A stretch of DNA of 21,689 nucleotides from Planctomycetota bacterium (GCA_029259935.1 JAJDEH010000410.1:1-21689); one strand, 5' to 3'. Positions 8,367 through 17,196 are shown, counted from the first letter of the stretch. Notes: generated by a model not told the origin, from the letters alone. Translations and numbers: made by a program.

Positions 8367-8395
8367 AAACTACTGCGAAAACGGCAGATCGTCAA
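8367..8395 (-). promoter_or_regulatory. possible sigma70-type promoter for the peroxiredoxin operon
   Basis: On the minus strand TTGACG (8390-8395) and TAGTTT (8367-8372) are separated by 17 nt, about 55 nt upstream of the peroxiredoxin ATG. The -35 box is good and the -10 box is weak, so this is only a candidate. No OxyR- or PerR-like operator could be recognised. Confidence 0.25.
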
Positions 8396-8505
8396 AGGGT
8401 GGTACAAGCCCGGGTTGCCGTGGGATCGGTTTGAAACCCGCCAACGGCGCGACCAACGATAACGATCCTCCTTCGGCAGCTATGCATCGGATCAACCCCC
8501 TCTAT

Positions 8506-8526
8506 CTCCCCCTTGGCAAAGGGGAG
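8506..8526. repeat. short GC-rich palindrome downstream of aroE
   Basis: CTCCCC and GGGGAG arms flank a CTTGGCAAA centre, 20 nt beyond the aroE stop. There is no T-run on the minus strand, so it is not a classical intrinsic terminator. It may be a REP-like interspersed palindrome or a weak terminator for aroE. Confidence 0.4.
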
Positions 8527-8546
8527 GATCTGGCCCCACCACGGAA

Positions 8547-9395
8547 TCAGAGTTCCAAATACTCTTCCAGCGCTTCCCGCATGACGCTGGCTTCCGGGGC
8601 GATGCCGGTCCAGATCTTGAATCCCTTGACGGCTTGATTCACAAGCATGCCCAAGCCATCCAGCGTCGTGCAGCCTCGCTCCTGGGCGTCCTTCATCAGC
8701 CTGGTTTCGGGCGGGTTAAAGATCACATCGGCAACCACATGATTTGGCCGCAACGACTGGATATCGAGCGGTACGCGGGCATCGGCATCTCCTAGGCCGA
8801 TCGAGGTTGCATTGACGACGATGTCGGTTTCTTCCGGAACTTGAAAATCGCCTTCCCAATGAACCAATTTGGACGACACCTGCACGCGGTCGTTAAGCAG
8901 ATCGACAAGCGTCTGGCCACGTTCGGCAGTGCGATTGACGATGGAGATTTCAGCCACCGCGGCCAATCCCAATTCGACGGCGATGGCCCGCGCCGCGCCG
9001 CCTGCACCCAGAATGACGATTTTTTTTTCCGACGGATCAGTTACTTCGCGCAACGACTCGACAAAGCCCTTGCCGTCGGTGTTCTCTCCAATCAGCTTCT
9101 CTTCATCGCGAATGACGCAATTCACCGCTCCGATCAGCTCGGCGCTTTGGCTCAGGCCATCCAAGTGCTCGATGACGGCAACTTTGTGCGGGATCGTAAA
9201 ATTGCCGCCGCGAAAGCCCATGGCCTTCATGCCGTTGACGGCGGCCGCAAGCGATTCCGGGGCGACTTCCAGCGTGAGGTAGCGCCAGTCGAGCCCTGCC
9301 GCGGCGAACGCCTTTTCCATCATGTATTGGGTCGGGTTGCCCGCCACCGGCTGGCCCATGCAACAACAGATCTGCTGGAAAGGTGATTCAGCCAA
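8547..9395 (-). CDS. aroE: shikimate dehydrogenase
   Basis: This 282-aa enzyme performs the NADP-dependent reduction of 3-dehydroshikimate to shikimate in aromatic amino acid synthesis, in the cytoplasm. Visible family blocks are GQPVAGNPTQYMME (substrate end; the usual SxS is replaced by NPTQ), GNFTIPHKVAV with the catalytic Lys, GAVNCVI, GENTDGKGF, the Rossmann GAGGAARAIA, and NRT. I chose a TTG start at 9395, with GAGGAG 7-8 nt upstream. The longer in-frame ATG at 9494 adds 33 residues with no family character. The first ATG inside, at MGQPVAG, would cut into the first strand. An unusual ICCC run lies just before that strand. It ends with UGA. Confidence 0.92.
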   Translation of the reverse strand: MAESPFQQICCCMGQPVAGNPTQYMMEKAFAAAGLDWRYLTLEVAPESLAAAVNGMKAMGFRGGNFTIPHKVAVIEHLDGLSQSAELIGAVNCVIRDEEKLIGENTDGKGFVESLREVTDPSEKKIVILGAGGAARAIAVELGLAAVAEISIVNRTAERGQTLVDLLNDRVQVSSKLVHWEGDFQVPEETDIVVNATSIGLGDADARVPLDIQSLRPNHVVADVIFNPPETRLMKDAQERGCTTLDGLGMLVNQAVKGFKIWTGIAPEASVMREALEEYLEL

Positions 9396-9536
9396 CGGGA
9401 CACTCCTCGAAAAAGCCCTGGAATATGCCCCGAATAATCCGCAGAGACCGTCTATTTTGGACCGCGCCCGCCCCAAATGCAACTCTGTCGGCAAGGATGT
9501 GTGGCGTGATCAGGACAGACAATCAAACTAGAAAGA

Positions 9537-10340
9537 ATGAAAACTCAGAGGATTTTAATGGCGCTGTTCCTCACGGCCTCCATTCTTGCGGCGGCCTTGA
9601 TCGACTTGGTGCTGCTTTCCAAGGCCGGCCGCTTCCCCGATTTATCCACAACGCTGCTCTTGGGCGCAATTCTGGGACAAGTCACGCTTGCCACGGCTTG
9701 GCTCGTGCTGGCGCGGGGGCGTTTCGTGCTTCGGCTCATGTTGCTGGCGGGCTGCCTGGTGTGGGGCAGTGGATGTCTCCAAGCATGCACGCAGCCGGGC
9801 GTTTCCCAGTGGTTTTGCGTGCTGGGAATTCTTGCGGGGCTGGTCGTCGTTCCGCTTTGGCTGTGGAGGTTGAACACCGTTTGTGATTCAATCTTTTGCC
9901 CGCTTCAAGACCAAATCGAAAGACCCGTTCGCCGATGGCAATTCAATGTGGCCGCGCTGTTTTCATGGATGACGCTCGTGGCGATGTTGTGCGGCGCGAT
10001 GCGGTGGATGGAGTTTCCTTGGCAACATCCGGGTGAACTCGCCGCTTACGGTCTCACTTTTCTGCTAACCGCCGTTGCCTCTCTCTGGTTGGGATGCGGC
10101 CAAACTAAGCTCCTAGCGCGCCTGCTTGCCGTGGTGGCGGCCGTGATCACGAGCGGCCTGTTGATTAGCAAGTTAGTCGATCACGGACAGGCGTTCATGG
10201 TGGTGCATGCGACGCAAGCCGCGACGGTGACACTCGGATGTATCGTCCTTTCGGTCGCCGACGCGAGTGTCAAGAGCTCTGACAATGTTCATGACGAACG
10301 ACCCATGATCCCCGCCCGCCAACCATCGGCTTCAACCTAA
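9537..10340 (+). CDS. multi-pass membrane protein of unknown function
   Basis: This 267-aa protein has seven to eight hydrophobic segments, at about 6-28, 38-60, 64-84, 93-110, 137-157, 168-187, 192-213 and 220-241. A cytoplasmic-looking hydrophilic stretch lies at 113-135 and a polar C-terminal tail of about 25 residues follows. I recognise no family motif. Cysteines cluster around segments 3-4 (GCLVWGSGCLQACTQPG). The ribosome site is weak (GAAAGA). Its stop overlaps the stop of the convergent methyltransferase gene by 4 bases. Confidence 0.72.
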   Translation: MKTQRILMALFLTASILAAALIDLVLLSKAGRFPDLSTTLLLGAILGQVTLATAWLVLARGRFVLRLMLLAGCLVWGSGCLQACTQPGVSQWFCVLGILAGLVVVPLWLWRLNTVCDSIFCPLQDQIERPVRRWQFNVAALFSWMTLVAMLCGAMRWMEFPWQHPGELAAYGLTFLLTAVASLWLGCGQTKLLARLLAVVAAVITSGLLISKLVDHGQAFMVVHATQAATVTLGCIVLSVADASVKSSDNVHDERPMIPARQPSAST

Positions 10341-11155
10341 GTCGTGACGATCCCCGCCGACCCGCGGGCCCAACTCCCGGGCGCGACTCGCCTTGCCTTG
10401 ATCCGCACGTAGGGAGCCACATAGGCAGACCGATGTCCGAATTCACCTGGCGAGGCATCGGGGCTGGCATGCAGCGGCTCGATCAGGTCTTCGATCACGA
10501 ACCCCGCGCGGCACAGCCCGCCCACCATGTCTTCCCAACGGTGCAAATACTCCAGCGTGCCTTCTTCGCGAAGCCGGCTGCCAGCCACGCCGGGCAAGGG
10601 GCCGCTGCGATAATAGGTTTCGGTCAATTCATAGCCGCGAGCCGATGGCTTTACATCTGCCTGTAGGCTCACGGGCTGTTTGTGCTGGCTGACATATAGG
10701 CCGCCAATCCGCGTGACGCGAGCGGTTTCGCGATAAACGGGTCCGATTTTGGGAACATAACATGTGCTGACGGGCTGAATTACGATGTCGAACTCGCCCT
10801 CGGCAAACATCGACAAATCGTCCATCGACGTTTGCACCGTGCGAACGTCCAGCTTTCGCTGCGTGGCAACTTCGCGGTCGAGCTGCAACATGCCGAGGCT
10901 GATATCGACCACCGTCACGGCGGCACCCGCGGCGGCATACAGCGCGCTTTGTCGACCACCGCCAGCGGCCAGGCACAGCAACCGCTTCCCACGAATATCT
11001 CCGCCCAGCCAGCCCGGGCCATCCACCGTCTTCAACGGATCGGCAAAGTCTTCATCCTTGGCCGGCCGCGCGAATCGGTCGCGCGAACGGACCATATCGT
11101 CCCAGGCCCGGCGGTTGTGGTCATCGGTCACGGAAAACGAGTCACCTTCAGACAT
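10337..11155 (-). CDS. class I SAM-dependent methyltransferase
   Basis: This 272-aa cytoplasmic protein has the class I fold signature RLLCLAAGGGRQSALYAAAG (motif I, SAM binding) followed by AVTVVDISLGML, with the acidic residue ending strand 2. EFDIVIQPVSTCYVP is the motif IV region. The N-terminal NRRAWDDMVRSRDRFARP matches a group of bacterial 'W-D' methyltransferases whose substrates are unknown. I chose ATG 11155 (MSEGDSFSV). The upstream ATG at 11236 would add 27 residues, fill the gap to the divergent carboxylase gene and lacks family similarity. No clear ribosome site is seen; a TAAACT box 7 nt before the ATG may mean a nearly leaderless mRNA. Confidence 0.85.
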   Translation of the reverse strand: MSEGDSFSVTDDHNRRAWDDMVRSRDRFARPAKDEDFADPLKTVDGPGWLGGDIRGKRLLCLAAGGGRQSALYAAAGAAVTVVDISLGMLQLDREVATQRKLDVRTVQTSMDDLSMFAEGEFDIVIQPVSTCYVPKIGPVYRETARVTRIGGLYVSQHKQPVSLQADVKPSARGYELTETYYRSGPLPGVAGSRLREEGTLEYLHRWEDMVGGLCRAGFVIEDLIEPLHASPDASPGEFGHRSAYVAPYVRIKARRVAPGSWARGSAGIVTT

Positions 11156-11224
11156 GGTGTTCAGTTTACTGGGGGCTGCCGCAGTTAAGAAGCAGTCGAT
11201 CTCGCCTTGGCGATCTTGTCCCGA

Positions 11225-11230
11225 TAGAAT
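11225..11230 (+). promoter_or_regulatory. possible -10 box placing the transcript start at the carboxylase ATG
   Basis: TAGAAT ends 6 nt before the ATG at 11237, so transcription would begin on the start codon itself. There is no Shine-Dalgarno sequence, and the -35 region is weak. This fits a leaderless message but is unproven. Confidence 0.3.
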
Positions 11231-11236
11231 TCTCAC

Positions 11237-12871
11237 ATGTCAAAAAAAGCCGCCCCCAAAGAATCGCCCTTGCTTCAGCTTACAAAACAGTTCGCGGAAG
11301 TGGCCCAGCAAATTGAACTCGGCGGCGGACCGGACGCCATCGAGCGTCAGCATCAAAAGGGCCGCTGGACCGCGCGCGAGCGGATTGCCAAACTGATCGA
11401 CGCCGATTCCGACTTTTTGGAGCTAGGACTGTGGGCCGGCCATGAAATGTACGACGATTGGGGCGGCGCGCCGGCGGCTGGAGTGATCACCGGTGTGGGT
11501 TGGATTGAGGATCGTCGGCACATGATCATCGCCAATGATGCCACGGTGAAAGCGGGCGCGTTCTTTCCCGCTACGGCGAAGAAGGTGATTCGCGCTCAGA
11601 AGATCGCCTTCATCAACCGGTTGCCGCTGGTTTATTTGGTCGACTCGGCCGGGGTTTTTCTTCCCTTGCAGGAAGACGTCTTTCCCGATGAAGACGATTT
11701 CGGCCGCATATTTCGCAACAACGCCGTCATCTCGGCGGCGGAAATTCCACAATTGGCCGCCATCATGGGCAATTGCGTGGCCGGCGGCGGGTACTTGCCC
11801 GTGCTGTGCGACAAGCTGCTGATGACCGAGGGCTCCGGCCTCTATCTAGCCGGTCCCGCGTTGGTTAAGAGTGCGATTGGCCAGGAGGTGTCCAGCGAAG
11901 AACTGGGTGGAGCGGAAATGCACGCGGCCGTCAGCGGCACGATCGACTACAAGGAAGAGAACGACGAAGCATGTTTGCAACGGCTGCGGCATCTCGTTTC
12001 CAATGCCAAGCCTGATTCGGAGATTCCCGATTCGCCGTTTTCGCGAGGCGAAGTTGTCGAGCCAAGCCGCCCCGGCACGGATGTCTATAGCGTTGTTGAT
12101 GTCGATCCCCAGCAAGAGTACGAAGTCGGCGACGTGATCGACTGCATCGTGGATGGCGGAAGCTTTGACGAATACAAAGCCGAGTACGGCAAAACCGTTG
12201 TCTGTGGAACCGCACGCATAGCCGGCTTTCCGGTGGGAATCGTCGCCAATCAACATCACCGCGTGACCGACAGCGAAGGCCACTATCAATTCGGTTCGGT
12301 GCTGTACGTGGATAGCGCGGAAAAGGCGGCTCGCTTCATCATGAACTGTAATCAAGACTGGCTGCCGCTGATCTTCCTGCAAGATGTGTACGGTTTCATG
12401 GTGGGCCGCGACAGCGAGCGGGCAGGCATCATCAAGGCCGGCGCGAAACTGGTCAGCGCCCTCAGCAACAGCCGCGTTCCCAAAATCACGGTCATTACCG
12501 GCGGGTCCTTTGGTGCGGGCAACTATGCACTGTGCGGAAAAGCCTTTGATCCGCGCTTCATCTTCTCCTGGCCCAGCGCCCGCTGCGCGGTGATGGGCGG
12601 CCAGCAGGCCACCTCCACGCTGCTCGACATCACGGTCAAGAGCTTGCAGCGCGAAGGCCATCAAGTGGATGCCGATGAAATGGCCGCGCTGCGTGATAAA
12701 GTGAGCGGAGACTACGACCGGCAGACGGAGGTGCAATACGGAGCGGCTCGCGGCTGGGTCGACGCCATCATCGACCCGGCCAGCACGCGCCAGGTACTCA
12801 TCCAATCCCTGCAAGTCGTGACACGGCATGCCAAGAGGGAACCATTTCGGCTTGGCGTCTTTCAGGTCTAG
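11237..12871 (+). CDS. acyl-CoA carboxylase carboxyltransferase (beta) subunit, methylcrotonyl-CoA-carboxylase-like
   Basis: This 544-aa protein has two crotonase-fold halves. The N-terminal half has GRWTARERIAKLID, VKAGAFFPATAKKVIRAQKI, YLVDSAGVFLPLQEDVFPDE and IMGNCVAGGGYLPVLCD. The C-terminal half has LIFLQDVYGFMVG, ITGGSFGAGNYALCGKAFDP and a final RQTEVQYGAARGWVDAIIDP. These are carboxyltransferase domains that move CO2 from carboxybiotin to an acyl-CoA. The DVFPDEDDFGRIFRNNAVISA-type block is typical of methylcrotonyl/geranyl-CoA carboxylases rather than propionyl-CoA ones. The biotin-carboxylase/BCCP alpha subunit is not adjacent and must be elsewhere. Substrate is therefore inferred: leucine or isoprenoid-type branched acyl-CoA. 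Confidence 0.92.
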   Translation: MSKKAAPKESPLLQLTKQFAEVAQQIELGGGPDAIERQHQKGRWTARERIAKLIDADSDFLELGLWAGHEMYDDWGGAPAAGVITGVGWIEDRRHMIIANDATVKAGAFFPATAKKVIRAQKIAFINRLPLVYLVDSAGVFLPLQEDVFPDEDDFGRIFRNNAVISAAEIPQLAAIMGNCVAGGGYLPVLCDKLLMTEGSGLYLAGPALVKSAIGQEVSSEELGGAEMHAAVSGTIDYKEENDEACLQRLRHLVSNAKPDSEIPDSPFSRGEVVEPSRPGTDVYSVVDVDPQQEYEVGDVIDCIVDGGSFDEYKAEYGKTVVCGTARIAGFPVGIVANQHHRVTDSEGHYQFGSVLYVDSAEKAARFIMNCNQDWLPLIFLQDVYGFMVGRDSERAGIIKAGAKLVSALSNSRVPKITVITGGSFGAGNYALCGKAFDPRFIFSWPSARCAVMGGQQATSTLLDITVKSLQREGHQVDADEMAALRDKVSGDYDRQTEVQYGAARGWVDAIIDPASTRQVLIQSLQVVTRHAKREPFRLGVFQV

Positions 12872-13057
12872 CACCCCAATGATAAAGCCGTACTTTGTAA
12901 CCCGATGCGTCCGCGAGGATTGAATCTCGCCAAGTCTCCGACGCGTGACCTGCCACGCAAACGCGTTGGGCTACTTTCTCAACAGGCTGCTAATCCCGAT
13001 CGGGCGAAACACCCAACTTGTGCGGGACTATCACGACGAGGGTCCAGACGGCGCATA

Positions 13058-13094
13058 AGAAAACCCCAAAAACAAGTTAGTTTTCGGGGTTTTT
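13058..13094. terminator. bidirectional intrinsic terminator between the carboxylase gene and tRNA-Phe
   Basis: The CCCC+AAAAAC and GTTTTCGGGG arms (13064-13089) form a 10-bp stem with one G-U pair and a 6-nt loop. On minus it is followed by TTTTCTT, which would end the tRNA-Phe transcript. On plus it is followed by TTTTTCGG, which would also stop read-through from the carboxylase gene. Confidence 0.75.
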
Positions 13095-13099
13095 CGGTG

Positions 13100-13172
<73 letters not shown>

Positions 13173-13404
13173 AAACTGGCATTATACCCACTTTTTCGAG
13201 GGACGAATACCGCTTGACTGTTAGGTTTGTTTGCGGGAATCATTCTACTTAAAAGACCGACCGTGACAAACGGCAGTCATTTTCGTCGTGGGCCGCCGTT
13301 GACAACAAATCTGACACGTCGCGTCTACCGAAGAAAGTCAACGACGGTCGACCAACGACGGCCATGCAAGGGTTGCTTTTGCGGACACTCGGCGTGCCGG
13401 CTCG

Positions 13405-14442
13405 CTAGTTTCGGCCGGCGCGGCGGACCGCTTCGGTTTGCTGTTGGCAAATGATGATCGCGTCTCGCGCCAAATCGCCGGACAGCATCGCGGAGGGCTC
13501 GTTGCGTGCCACGCAGTTGGCGACTTCTTGGATCTCGCCCTTAAAGGCATGAACGGGATCTCCATCTCCCAACTCGGGCCGCTGCACTTTGCCGTCAGGC
13601 TCATAAACCGTTAGCGGCATGAACAAATCCGGATTCCCGTCCACGACCGCAAACTCGTACTGCAGAGTTGCCTTTTCGAGGTGAATTTCAAAGCCGTGCG
13701 TGAAGGCGCGTCCTTGCTGGTTTATGACTCCGCAAGTTGCGCTGACGACCAACGACGGGTCGTCAAAATGAAACAGCGTATTGCAGTACTCCACCGACTG
13801 CCCCCGCATCCGGCCTTGGCTTGAGTATCCGCTCGGCATGCCGAACAGCAGGCGAATGAAGTGTGCATCGTGGACATGCAAATCGAGCATCGGCCCGCCA
13901 ACGGTGGCCGGGTCGTAAAAATCCGGAATCCAAGTCGGGTCGGAGATGACGCGTTTGAAATTTCCGCCCAACAGCTCGCCGTATTGGCCGCTGTCAATGA
14001 TTTCTTTGGCTTTTACGTATTCGGGAAAATAGGCCAGCACATGTCCAATGAAAATCTGCTTTCCGGCCCTTTCGGCGGCGGCAACCATCCGTTCACAATC
14101 TTCGACGGACAACGCCATCGGTTTCTCGCAAAAGACGTGCTTGCCGGCCTCAAGTGCTTGGATGGATGCTTCGGCATGCTTGTGCGGCGGCAAGCAGATG
14201 TCGACAACATCGATTTTGGAATCGCCCAGCATTTCGCCGAAATCGGAATAAGCCTGAATTCCGGATAGATCGACCTGTTCGCCGGGAGGGCCGAAGTTGC
14301 CTTGAATGCCGGTCCAATCGCCGGCACGGCGCTTCTCGTTGCGAGTGCTGATCGCCGCCACGTTGGCGTCGGCGACGTCCTTGTACGCCAGCCAATGAAT
14401 CCAGCCCATGAAGCCGATGCCGGCGACACCTACGTTAACCAT
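13405..14442 (-). CDS. Gfo/Idh/MocA family oxidoreductase
   Basis: This 345-aa NAD(P)-dependent dehydrogenase of sugar or cyclitol type has the N-terminal Rossmann motif VGVAGIGFMG (about 4-13), then DVVDICLPPHKHAEASIQAL and the catalytic-site EKP motif in HVFCEKPMALSVEDCERM. A C-terminal GFO_IDH_MocA alpha/beta domain contains GGPMLDLHVHDAHFIRLLFG with the usual D-x-x-x-H. I chose ATG 14442 because GGAG lies 7 nt upstream; the longer ATG at 14475 adds 11 unrelated residues. It follows rhamnulokinase by 66 nt on the same strand, so it probably acts on deoxysugars or another polysaccharide-derived sugar. The exact substrate cannot be read from the sequence. Confidence 0.9.
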   Translation of the reverse strand: MVNVGVAGIGFMGWIHWLAYKDVADANVAAISTRNEKRRAGDWTGIQGNFGPPGEQVDLSGIQAYSDFGEMLGDSKIDVVDICLPPHKHAEASIQALEAGKHVFCEKPMALSVEDCERMVAAAERAGKQIFIGHVLAYFPEYVKAKEIIDSGQYGELLGGNFKRVISDPTWIPDFYDPATVGGPMLDLHVHDAHFIRLLFGMPSGYSSQGRMRGQSVEYCNTLFHFDDPSLVVSATCGVINQQGRAFTHGFEIHLEKATLQYEFAVVDGNPDLFMPLTVYEPDGKVQRPELGDGDPVHAFKGEIQEVANCVARNEPSAMLSGDLARDAIIICQQQTEAVRRAGRN

Positions 14443-14508
14443 CTGCTTGCTCCAAGTTAATAGAAGGGCCGCCAAGTCCGACGCCTTCTGAATTAATCAA
14501 TCACCAAA

Positions 14509-16008
14509 CTATCCATTCACCAGGGCTTGGAACTTACCGAACGCCTGATCCCAAGGCTCGGGCTGTTGCGGGACGAAGTCCCGCACATCGAAGCTACGAT
14601 GAATGACCTGTCGCGCTTCGGCCAGCGAGCCGACGTCGCCGCTGGCGACCGCTTGCATCATGATGTTGCCAATGGCGGTCGCTTCAACGGGGCCGGCTAC
14701 CACGCGGCGGTTGCAGCAATTCGCGGCCATCTGGCACAGCGTCTGGTTTTGTCCGCCGCCGCCCACAATGTGAATCGTTTCGAGGCGGCCCTCCACCAGC
14801 TCTTCGAGCCAGCCCAGGACCATGCGATACCGCAGAGCAATGCTCTCCAACGCACAGCGAATGACCGCGCCCTCGGTTTCCGGAATTGGCTGGCCGGATT
14901 CGCGGCAAAAGTCGCGAATCGCCGCCGGCATGTCGCGCGGGCTGACGAAACCGACGTGATCCGGATCGATCAGCGAAACCAATGGCGGGCTGGCGTCCGC
15001 GAGCTTCACCAGTTGTTCCCAGTCGAAATCATTTCCGCTTTGCTTCCAGCTTCTGCGGCACTCCTGCACGAGCCACATGCCGGCGATGTTCTTGAGCAGC
15101 CGAGTCGTGCCGCCGACGCCACCTTCGTTGGTAAAATTCAGCCGCAAGCATTTTTCATTGACGACCGGTTCTGGAACTTCCACGCCCATCAGCGACCACG
15201 TGCCGCTGCTGATGTAACACCAATCGGGCTTGGCACCCGGCCTGCTAGTGGCCGGAACGGAGACGACCGCGCTGGCCGTATCATGCGTGCCCGGCAAGAC
15301 GACATCGACTCGCGATAGACCAGTCTCTTCTTGCAGCGAGGATCGCAGCGTTCCAAGCCGTGTTCCCGGATCGACGATCTGGCCTAGCATCCGAGTTGGA
15401 ATTTCAAAGCGGTCTAGCAGGGATGTGGCCCATGCGCCAGTTGTCGGATTGTAAAACTGCGTCGTGGAAGCGTTTGTCCGTTCATTTACTTTTTCGCCGG
15501 TCATGAGCCAGTTGAGCAGATCGGGCATCATCAGCAGCGACTCGGCGGCGTCCAGCAGAGGTGAATTGTCCGTCTTCAACTGCAAGAGCTGAAACAGGGA
15601 ATTAAACTCCATGAACTGCAGGCCCGTTTCCGCGAATATTTCCTCACGGCGAACAATTGAAAAAGCCCGCTCCATGCTGCCCGTTTTGCGGCTGTCGCGG
15701 TAATGAAAAGGGTTGCCGAGGATCTCGTCGCCTCGCCCCAAAAGGCCGAAGTCGACTCCCCACGTGTCGATGCCCACGCTGGCGATGCGATCGCCGTGGG
15801 CGGTTGCTCCGGCGCGTAACCCTTGGACCAGATGCCGCCAGATGTTCAACAAATCCCAATACATGCGGTCCGCCGCGACGACCCCGCCGTTTTCGAACCG
15901 ATAGATCTCTTCCAATCGCAGCGTGCCGCCGTCGAACAGCCCCGCGACCAAGCGGCCACTGGACGCACCCAGATCGATTGCCAGAAAGCACTTATCAGAT
16001 TGAGCCAT
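14509..16008 (-). CDS. rhaB: rhamnulokinase (FGGY carbohydrate kinase)
   Basis: This 499-aa protein is of the usual FGGY size. It would phosphorylate L-rhamnulose with ATP in the cytoplasm. The N-terminal phosphate-binding loop is LAIDLGASSGRLVAG. VGIDTWGVDFGLL and NPFHYRDSRKTG are rhamnulokinase-type substrate-domain blocks. LPGTHDTASAVVSVP, YISSGTWSLMGVE and HIVGGGGQNQTLCQMAAN (FGGY signature 2 region) follow. Planctomycetes degrade fucose- and rhamnose-rich algal polysaccharides, which fits. The downstream Gfo/Idh dehydrogenase is probably co-transcribed; the isomerase and aldolase are not in the window. Confidence 0.92.
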   Translation of the reverse strand: MAQSDKCFLAIDLGASSGRLVAGLFDGGTLRLEEIYRFENGGVVAADRMYWDLLNIWRHLVQGLRAGATAHGDRIASVGIDTWGVDFGLLGRGDEILGNPFHYRDSRKTGSMERAFSIVRREEIFAETGLQFMEFNSLFQLLQLKTDNSPLLDAAESLLMMPDLLNWLMTGEKVNERTNASTTQFYNPTTGAWATSLLDRFEIPTRMLGQIVDPGTRLGTLRSSLQEETGLSRVDVVLPGTHDTASAVVSVPATSRPGAKPDWCYISSGTWSLMGVEVPEPVVNEKCLRLNFTNEGGVGGTTRLLKNIAGMWLVQECRRSWKQSGNDFDWEQLVKLADASPPLVSLIDPDHVGFVSPRDMPAAIRDFCRESGQPIPETEGAVIRCALESIALRYRMVLGWLEELVEGRLETIHIVGGGGQNQTLCQMAANCCNRRVVAGPVEATAIGNIMMQAVASGDVGSLAEARQVIHRSFDVRDFVPQQPEPWDQAFGKFQALVNG

Positions 16009-16360
16009 TGCTTTGAGCGCAAACAGATTGTCTTGAAATTTGGTACGGCCGATCAGTCAGCATGGTGACGCCAGCATCTGGGCGAGTCAAGTATGGAGCG
16101 GCCCCCGCGCGCAGCGAAATGTTCGGAAACCGCCGCACCAGAATTCCCCCTAAACGCCTCAGAAAACAACAGGCTTCAGCTCGCTTGGTAACTCAGTCCA
16201 CGCCTGCGATTTGCCGGCCACGATCCACGACGCCTTCGGCATCGACCCCATGCGACGATGTACCACCACTCGATCCTCTCGCGAGTTTGCCAAGGGCGAA
16301 CCAGTAGCGCAATCGCTTGCTTGGCCGACGCCCTTGTGGTTCGTCACTGGATCGCTGGCT
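16009..16360. other. intergenic stretch, no convincing gene
   Basis: These 352 bases lie between the ric stop and the rhaB start. Several overlapping frames are open because of high GC. One of 70 codons on minus (16159-16371), starting inside ric, encodes a peptide containing SMPKASWIVAGK and WTELPSELKP. It reads somewhat like a protein, but it has no ribosome site and I cannot place it. The rhaB promoter should lie near 16010-16100; no clear boxes were found. Confidence 0.4.
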
Positions 16361-17074
16361 TTAGGGAGCAAGCACGGCGGCGGATTCGCGTTGCACGACT
16401 CGGTGAAAAAGGACGTTGTTTTCTTTGTGCAGGTGCAAATGCAGATCCTGTTCCAACTGCTTCAGCCCGGCCATTAGCGCTTGGTACGTGCGACAGGCAG
16501 TCGCGGGGGCCGTGTAGTCCCGGCAGAGGCGGCGTATCCGATCGAGCAGTTCGATGGCCGCGTCGTGTTCGGCCTTCAGCCCGAATACCTGCTCGTGGCA
16601 TGCCGGCTGTGGTTCCGTTTCGGCCTGATCAAACTGTCTGAGAAGGGGGAAAACAACTTGTTCTTCGTGGCGCATTTGAGCTTGCAGTTGCTGTTCTAGC
16701 TGAACGAAACTTGGCGCGAAATCGTGCAGATGACAGTACATCAGCCCGTGCACCGCGGCGACCTTGGCCATCAGATTCTCTAGCCGAGGCAATTCCCGAC
16801 GCAGGTAGTCGTGGTGTGTCGCCACGATGTCGTCAATTAGCAGTCCGAGTGGGACGGTTGTCCAATCGGCGTGAGCGTCTTTTGAAATGGCATCGTTGCC
16901 GTCCAGTGCGTGGCGGACTTCGTCGAGGTCCAGCGAGTGGTCGTGGCAGGCGTCGGCCAGCGACCGATCACCTCGGCAGCAATAGTCGATACCAAACCGC
17001 TCAAAAACCTGGGCGTGACGAATGTTCTCGCGGACCAATTCGCCCAGAGTCTGTTGCGTAACTGAAGCAGTCAT
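16361..17074 (-). CDS. ric: iron-sulfur cluster repair di-iron protein (RIC / YtfE / ScdA)
   Basis: This 237-aa protein begins with a ScdA N-terminal (DUF542) domain, including FERFGIDYCCRGDRSLADAC (about 25-44). A hemerythrin-like four-helix domain follows from about 75. Metal-ligand candidates are DDIVATHHDYLRRELP, MRHEEQVVFP, LKAEHDAA and HLHKENNVLF, giving the His and Glu set expected for a di-iron site. The family repairs Fe-S clusters damaged by nitric oxide or peroxide in the cytoplasm. The start is firm: AAGGAG 7 nt before the ATG. It is divergent from an Rrf2-type regulator gene, the common arrangement for NO-responsive control. Confidence 0.95.
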   Translation of the reverse strand: MTASVTQQTLGELVRENIRHAQVFERFGIDYCCRGDRSLADACHDHSLDLDEVRHALDGNDAISKDAHADWTTVPLGLLIDDIVATHHDYLRRELPRLENLMAKVAAVHGLMYCHLHDFAPSFVQLEQQLQAQMRHEEQVVFPLLRQFDQAETEPQPACHEQVFGLKAEHDAAIELLDRIRRLCRDYTAPATACRTYQALMAGLKQLEQDLHLHLHKENNVLFHRVVQRESAAVLAP

Positions 17075-17168
17075 GGCGAAACTCCTTCGCCAGCCATGGA
17101 ATAAAAAACAGAAGAGGAACTTCCGTAAGGTGGGGTGGTGCCAGGGGGACCGTCACTTGACGCCATTC

Positions 17169-17196
17169 AGTGTACGAGGCATATTAAGGATGTCAA
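17169..17196 (-). promoter_or_regulatory. probable sigma70-type promoter of ric
   Basis: On minus, a perfect TTGACA (17191-17196) and TACACT (17169-17174) are separated by 16 nt. The start site would be about 90 nt upstream of the ric ATG. It overlaps the dyad at 17185-17211, so a repressor bound there would block the -35 box. Confidence 0.5.

Noticed and set aside
8005..8637. 210-aa open frame on plus over the peroxiredoxin and aroE ends
   Set aside because: It is antisense to two well-supported genes and the protein looks unnatural.
11846..12874. 342-aa open frame on minus
   Set aside because: It is a shadow of the carboxyltransferase gene, whose plus-strand protein carries all family motifs.
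14527..15318. 263-aa open frame on plus
   Set aside because: It is antisense to rhaB; long only because of GC-rich codon use.
16159..16371. 70-aa open frame on minus downstream of ric
   Set aside because: It starts inside ric with no ribosome site. It reads somewhat like a protein but lacks independent support, so it is only mentioned under the intergenic entry.
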